From positions 1 to 9,193 of the forward strand of contig JAEWTC010000047.1 in NCBI GenBank assembly GCA_023459675.1: a stretch of DNA of 9,193 nucleotides. The letters run 5' to 3'. Position 1 is the stretch's first letter, and each line of letters begins with the position of its first letter. Source of the stretch: Bacillota bacterium. GTDB lineage: Bacteria > Bacillota > Clostridia > Christensenellales > Aristaeellaceae. Both the position numbers and the translations under genes were made by a program. Under the pieces are notes generated by a model. That model made no database searches, was not told where the DNA came from, and worked only from the letters and a program-made list of their open reading frames with translations. This document shows positions 6,471 through 9,193 of the stretch, in pieces.

Positions 6471-7418
6471 CTATACGATGCCCCGGCCCCGGACCTTTTT
6501 GCTGGCAACGTTGCAAAGCAAAACGAGAACCATGCCCACGATAGACTTGAACAGCCCCACGGCCGTGGTGTAACCGTAATCGGGGATGCCGCCGGAGTTG
6601 AAGGTCTGGTAATAAATATAGGTTTGCAGCACTTGCGCCTTATCCATCACCGCGTCGTTTTGAAGCACGAACGCGGATTCAAACAAATTCATCACTCTCG
6701 CGAGGTTTAAAATCAATACGGTCAATATGGTGGCGGACAGGGCGGGCAGCGTGATGTTAAGCATCTTGCGCCAGCGGCCCGCGCCGTCGATGGACGCGGC
6801 TTCGTACACGCCGGGATCAATGGAGCTGAGCGCCGCCATGAAAATGACCGTGCCCCAGCCCGTGTCTTTCCAGATATTGATCACATAGAACGACGGCGTC
6901 CACCACTGGGACTGCCCCAGGAAATAAATGCCCTTCTCCACGACGCCCAGCTTGACGAGCAGCTGGTTAACCAAACCGGCTGTCGTTGGCGAGAGCAGCA
7001 TTTGGAAAACCGAGGCCGCGACCACCCAGGAAAGGAAATGCGGCAGATATAAAACGGTCTGCGCGAGCTTCTTGAGCTTCAGGCTGACCATTTCGTGCAT
7101 CAGCAGGGAAAGCCCCACGGCAAGGCCCGTATTGAGCAGCAGTTTTACGATGCTCAGCTTCAGCGTGTTGCCGAAGGCCGACCAGAAATTAGGCAGCGAA
7201 AACAGCCTTTCGAAGTTCTTGAGCCCCACGAAAATCGGGTCTTTGATCAGGTTATACTTGGTAAACGCAAAGCGGATCCCGGCCATGGGCGTATAATAAA
7301 ACACCATGACAAACGCCAGAACGGGCAGAAACATGATGTAAAACCACTTGTACCGCAGAATGCGGGCCGCCAGTGGTTTCCTGCGGACGGGTACCCTGGG
7401 TGTGGACGTGCTGAGCAT
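6471..7418 (-). CDS. ABC sugar importer permease, LplB-like
   Basis: The 315-residue protein has a short basic N-terminus, then about six membrane spans. YKWFYIMFLPVLAFVMVFYY (23-42) followed by TPMAGIRFAFTKYN, and the region LYLPHFLSWVV (123-133), are typical of LplB-type permeases of the CUT1 family. The EAA loop YEAASIDGAGRWRKMLNITL (205-224) contains the invariant Gly and the usual EAAxxDGA core, the ATPase coupling site. The ATG is preceded by GAGGAGG at close spacing (four bases). It lies 114 bases after the binding-protein stop, with a large hairpin in between, and 18 bases before the second permease. All hallmark residues look intact. Confidence 0.9.
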   Translation of the reverse strand: MLSTSTPRVPVRRKPLAARILRYKWFYIMFLPVLAFVMVFYYTPMAGIRFAFTKYNLIKDPIFVGLKNFERLFSLPNFWSAFGNTLKLSIVKLLLNTGLAVGLSLLMHEMVSLKLKKLAQTVLYLPHFLSWVVAASVFQMLLSPTTAGLVNQLLVKLGVVEKGIYFLGQSQWWTPSFYVINIWKDTGWGTVIFMAALSSIDPGVYEAASIDGAGRWRKMLNITLPALSATILTVLILNLARVMNLFESAFVLQNDAVMDKAQVLQTYIYYQTFNSGGIPDYGYTTAVGLFKSIVGMVLVLLCNVASKKVRGRGIV

Positions 7419-7446
7419 GCTTCCTCCTCATGGTGTGCCGGAATCC

Positions 7447-7499
7447 CCGGAAGGGAAACAGTCGCCCCGAAAAACCCGAGACGACCGTTCCGCTTCCGG
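7447..7499 (-). promoter_or_regulatory. Strong 18-bp hairpin between binding-protein and permease genes
   Basis: On the minus strand an 18-base arm starting CCGGAAGC pairs with an 18-base arm ending TTCCGG. It has one C-C mismatch, two G-U pairs and a 17-base loop. It begins 34 bases after the binding-protein stop, and no U-tract follows, so it is not a standard terminator. Hairpins in this position commonly protect the upstream mRNA end or reduce read-through, giving more binding protein than permease. That role is inferred. Confidence 0.7.
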
Positions 7500-7532
7500 T
7501 GAATGTCCCTGATGACAGACGCGGAAAGGCGA

Positions 7533-9035
7533 TTATTTGCCCAGCGCGTTGAGGGAGTCGACGATGGCGTTGGACCATGCCAGCCCGCCGTCGGCTTCAA
7601 ACTTCGCCATCGCGTCCGCATAGGTCATTTCGCCCATGGCCACCTTGGCAACCAGCTCGTTTTTGAGCGTGGTCAGGTCGCCGTTGTACATGCTCATCTC
7701 TTCGGTGGTGGGCACGATGGTGGCCATCTTGGAGTTGTCGTTGAAGATCTGGGAAGCAAGCTTGGCTTCGGGCATCACGCTGTCTTCCATGGGATCGTAG
7801 TACCCATCCGCAAACCGCGCCAGCGCCAGCATCGGGTCGATATGGTTCTTGGTGTACGCGGTGCCGGCCTTCTCGAGGTTTTCCAGCATGTGGAACTGCC
7901 CGGCCTCATAGGTTTTGTCCAGAATGGTTTCGGCCGCCGTGCTCCAGTGCGTGCCTTCCACGCCGTAGGTCCAAAGCATCTGCATGTCGCCGCCGTCCAG
8001 CATGGTATCGATGAAATACTTGAACACGCCTTCGGGGTTCTCACACGCTGTGGTGATGCACCAGACCGGCGGGACGCGGTCATAATACTTGCCCACTTCC
8101 GCGATCGGGGGGATGGCGACCAGCGTGCCGTCGTGGCCGTTGGCTTCGAGGTTGGTTTTCAGGTTGGTGGCCCAGGTGCCGGCCCAATAGGTGAACAGGC
8201 CGGTGGTTTCGTCATAGTACTTGTTGCGGCAGTCCTTGGTGCCGTTGGTCAGCGTCGTGGGATCGATATATCCCTTGGCATACGCGTCGGCCAGCCGTTC
8301 CAGCGCTCCCTGCATGGCGGGCAGGGTGAAGCCGTCCACCCAGGTGCCGTCTTCCTGCTGGACGAAGAAGGGATACGCGTCCTGATAGAACTCCGGCAGA
8401 TAGTTTACGAAGGGAGCTTCCGCGCCGATGAAGCCCGCGGCGGACAGCGCGTAGGTATCCGCGGCGCCGTCCCCGTCGGGATCCTGGTTGACGAACGCAT
8501 CGCAAACCGCGAGGAACTCATCGTACGTGGTGGGAGCCGCCAGGCCGACCTTATCCAGCCACGCCTGCTTGATATAGGTAAGGCAGCCGTTGCCGCGCGT
8601 GGGGGCAAACCCGTACAGGCTTCCGCCGATCTTCAGGCCTTCGAATACCGTATCGCCCACGAAGCGGCCGGAATTCTTGGTGGCGCTGTTGTCCCAGGCT
8701 TCGGTCATATCCCACAGCACGCCTTCCGCGGCGTAGGAAGAATAATAGGTGGAGGAGAGAATGAGCACGTCCGGCCACTCGCCGGATGCGATCTGCTGCT
8801 GCATCACGTCGTAATATGCGTCGTGATCCGGCTGGATGATGACCAGATCCACGCCGGTCAGCTCTTCCCAGCGGGCTTCGAACGCATCACGCCCGTTGGT
8901 GGAGGTAACGAGGGTGGCGTCTACCATAATGGTAATCTGATCGGGTTTTACCACCTCGTCGGCGGCAAGGGCGGTGAAGGTGAACAGGGATAGCAGCATC
9001 CCCATCACCAGGGCAAAGGCGAGGAGTTTCTTCAT
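7533..9035 (-). CDS. ABC importer extracellular solute-binding protein, LplA-like, with Sec signal peptide
   Basis: The 500-residue product starts with a Sec signal: MKK, a hydrophobic core (residues 4-20) and the cleavage site TALA|AD (after A24). There is no lipobox cysteine, unlike most Gram-positive binding proteins. The mature protein reads like a family 1 carbohydrate-binding protein: a first strand ITIMVDA (34-40), WEELTGVDLVII (56-67), GEWPDVLIL (85-93), a YGFAPTRGNGCLTYIKQAWLD hinge region (141-161), TYDEFLAVCDAF (170-181) and an EF-hand-like DPDGDGAAD loop (185-193) often seen in LplA-like proteins. It is the first gene of the importer operon and would deliver solute to the LplB/LplC-like permeases. 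The start has AAAGGA ten bases upstream. Many Trp and Tyr residues fit carbohydrate binding; the cargo is unknown. An ATPase is not encoded here. Confidence 0.9.
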   Translation of the reverse strand: MKKLLAFALVMGMLLSLFTFTALAADEVVKPDQITIMVDATLVTSTNGRDAFEARWEELTGVDLVIIQPDHDAYYDVMQQQIASGEWPDVLILSSTYYSSYAAEGVLWDMTEAWDNSATKNSGRFVGDTVFEGLKIGGSLYGFAPTRGNGCLTYIKQAWLDKVGLAAPTTYDEFLAVCDAFVNQDPDGDGAADTYALSAAGFIGAEAPFVNYLPEFYQDAYPFFVQQEDGTWVDGFTLPAMQGALERLADAYAKGYIDPTTLTNGTKDCRNKYYDETTGLFTYWAGTWATNLKTNLEANGHDGTLVAIPPIAEVGKYYDRVPPVWCITTACENPEGVFKYFIDTMLDGGDMQMLWTYGVEGTHWSTAAETILDKTYEAGQFHMLENLEKAGTAYTKNHIDPMLALARFADGYYDPMEDSVMPEAKLASQIFNDNSKMATIVPTTEEMSMYNGDLTTLKNELVAKVAMGEMTYADAMAKFEADGGLAWSNAIVDSLNALGK

Positions 9036-9063
9036 GAGTGGACCATCCTTTCTGAATTTGGAA

Positions 9064-9077
9064 TGTATGCCTTTTCA
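9064..9077 (-). promoter_or_regulatory. Possible cre-like (CcpA) operator
   Basis: TGAAAAGGCATACA on the minus strand matches the Bacillus cre consensus TGWAANCGNTNWCA at 12 of 14 positions, but one miss is in the central CG. It lies in the leader downstream of the promoter, where a bound repressor could block elongation. Weak evidence. Confidence 0.25.
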
Positions 9078-9083
9078 TTTTCC

Positions 9084-9101
9084 GCCGCACGGAAGCGCGG
9101 C
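9084..9101 (-). promoter_or_regulatory. Small hairpin in the mRNA leader of the importer operon
   Basis: GCCGCG and TGCGGC form a 6-bp stem (one G-U) with a six-base loop just after the predicted transcription start. It may stabilise the 5' end of the transcript. Nothing marks it as a riboswitch. Confidence 0.4.
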
Positions 9102-9114
9102 TTTCCATGCGCTG

Positions 9115-9144
9115 AGTATAGCATCGGCATTTTCCGGCACGCAA
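9115..9144 (-). promoter_or_regulatory. Extended -10 promoter of the ABC importer operon
   Basis: TGC directly precedes TATACT (9115-9120 on the minus strand), an extended -10 element with five of six consensus bases. A weak -35, TTGCGT, lies 18 bases upstream (9139-9144). A poor -35 with an extended -10 often indicates an activator- or repressor-controlled promoter. The leader to the ATG would be about 75 bases. No gene is visible in 9145-9193. Confidence 0.6.
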
Positions 9145-9193
9145 GATTCACATTTCATGCGGGGATCGTTTCTTGCGAATCGTACGGGAAGCT

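Noticed and set aside
7419..7532. Riboswitch or attenuator between importer genes
   Set aside because: There is a single long stem and no multi-stem aptamer pattern or alternative terminator with a U-tract.
7503..8993. 496-codon plus-strand open frame opposite the binding protein
   Set aside because: The minus-strand frame has a signal peptide, family motifs and a fitting operon position; the opposite frame has none.

Overview
The window looks like a piece of a moderately GC-rich Bacillota (Firmicutes) chromosome, plausibly an uncultured clostridial lineage. The evidence is strong AGGAGG-type ribosome binding sites, sigma-A-like promoters, a sugar ABC importer of the LplA/LplB/LplC type with no ATPase gene beside it, and Rho-independent terminators. 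The lineage is inferred; no rRNA or marker gene is present.

Layout. (1) Positions 1-2073, plus strand: the 3' part (690 codons) of a CASTOR/POLLUX-like ion channel with two membrane segments, a pore loop and tandem cytoplasmic RCK-type domains; its start lies before the window. (2) Positions 2074-2575: a 500-base gene-free stretch packed with structure. It holds a probable terminator for the channel gene and then an insertion-like element at about 2177-2526. That element has 22/26-matching inverted repeats and two tandem copies of a ~100-base unit whose hairpins show compensatory base changes. It is flanked by a 23-bp exact duplication of a palindrome and appears to have split the terminator of the neighbouring minus-strand operon. 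(3) Positions 2576-5345, minus strand: a two-gene operon with a good promoter at 5376-5404. A PlsC-like acyltransferase overlaps by 14 bases a MelB/GPH-type cation symporter. The pairing recalls the E. coli lplT-aas lysophospholipid uptake and reacylation pair, but with a transporter of the MelB/MFSD2A type. (4) Positions 5571-9035, minus strand: a three-gene ABC importer operon in the order binding protein, LplB-like permease, LplC-like permease. It is preceded by an extended -10 promoter and carries a strong 18-bp hairpin between the binding protein and the permeases.

The importer would capture a saccharide or related solute outside the membrane and pass it through a heterodimeric permease energised by an ATPase encoded elsewhere. 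The acyltransferase and symporter are probably co-translated and may act in one membrane-lipid or metabolite pathway. The most unusual material is the structured repeat element at 2153-2549 and the acyltransferase/symporter pair.
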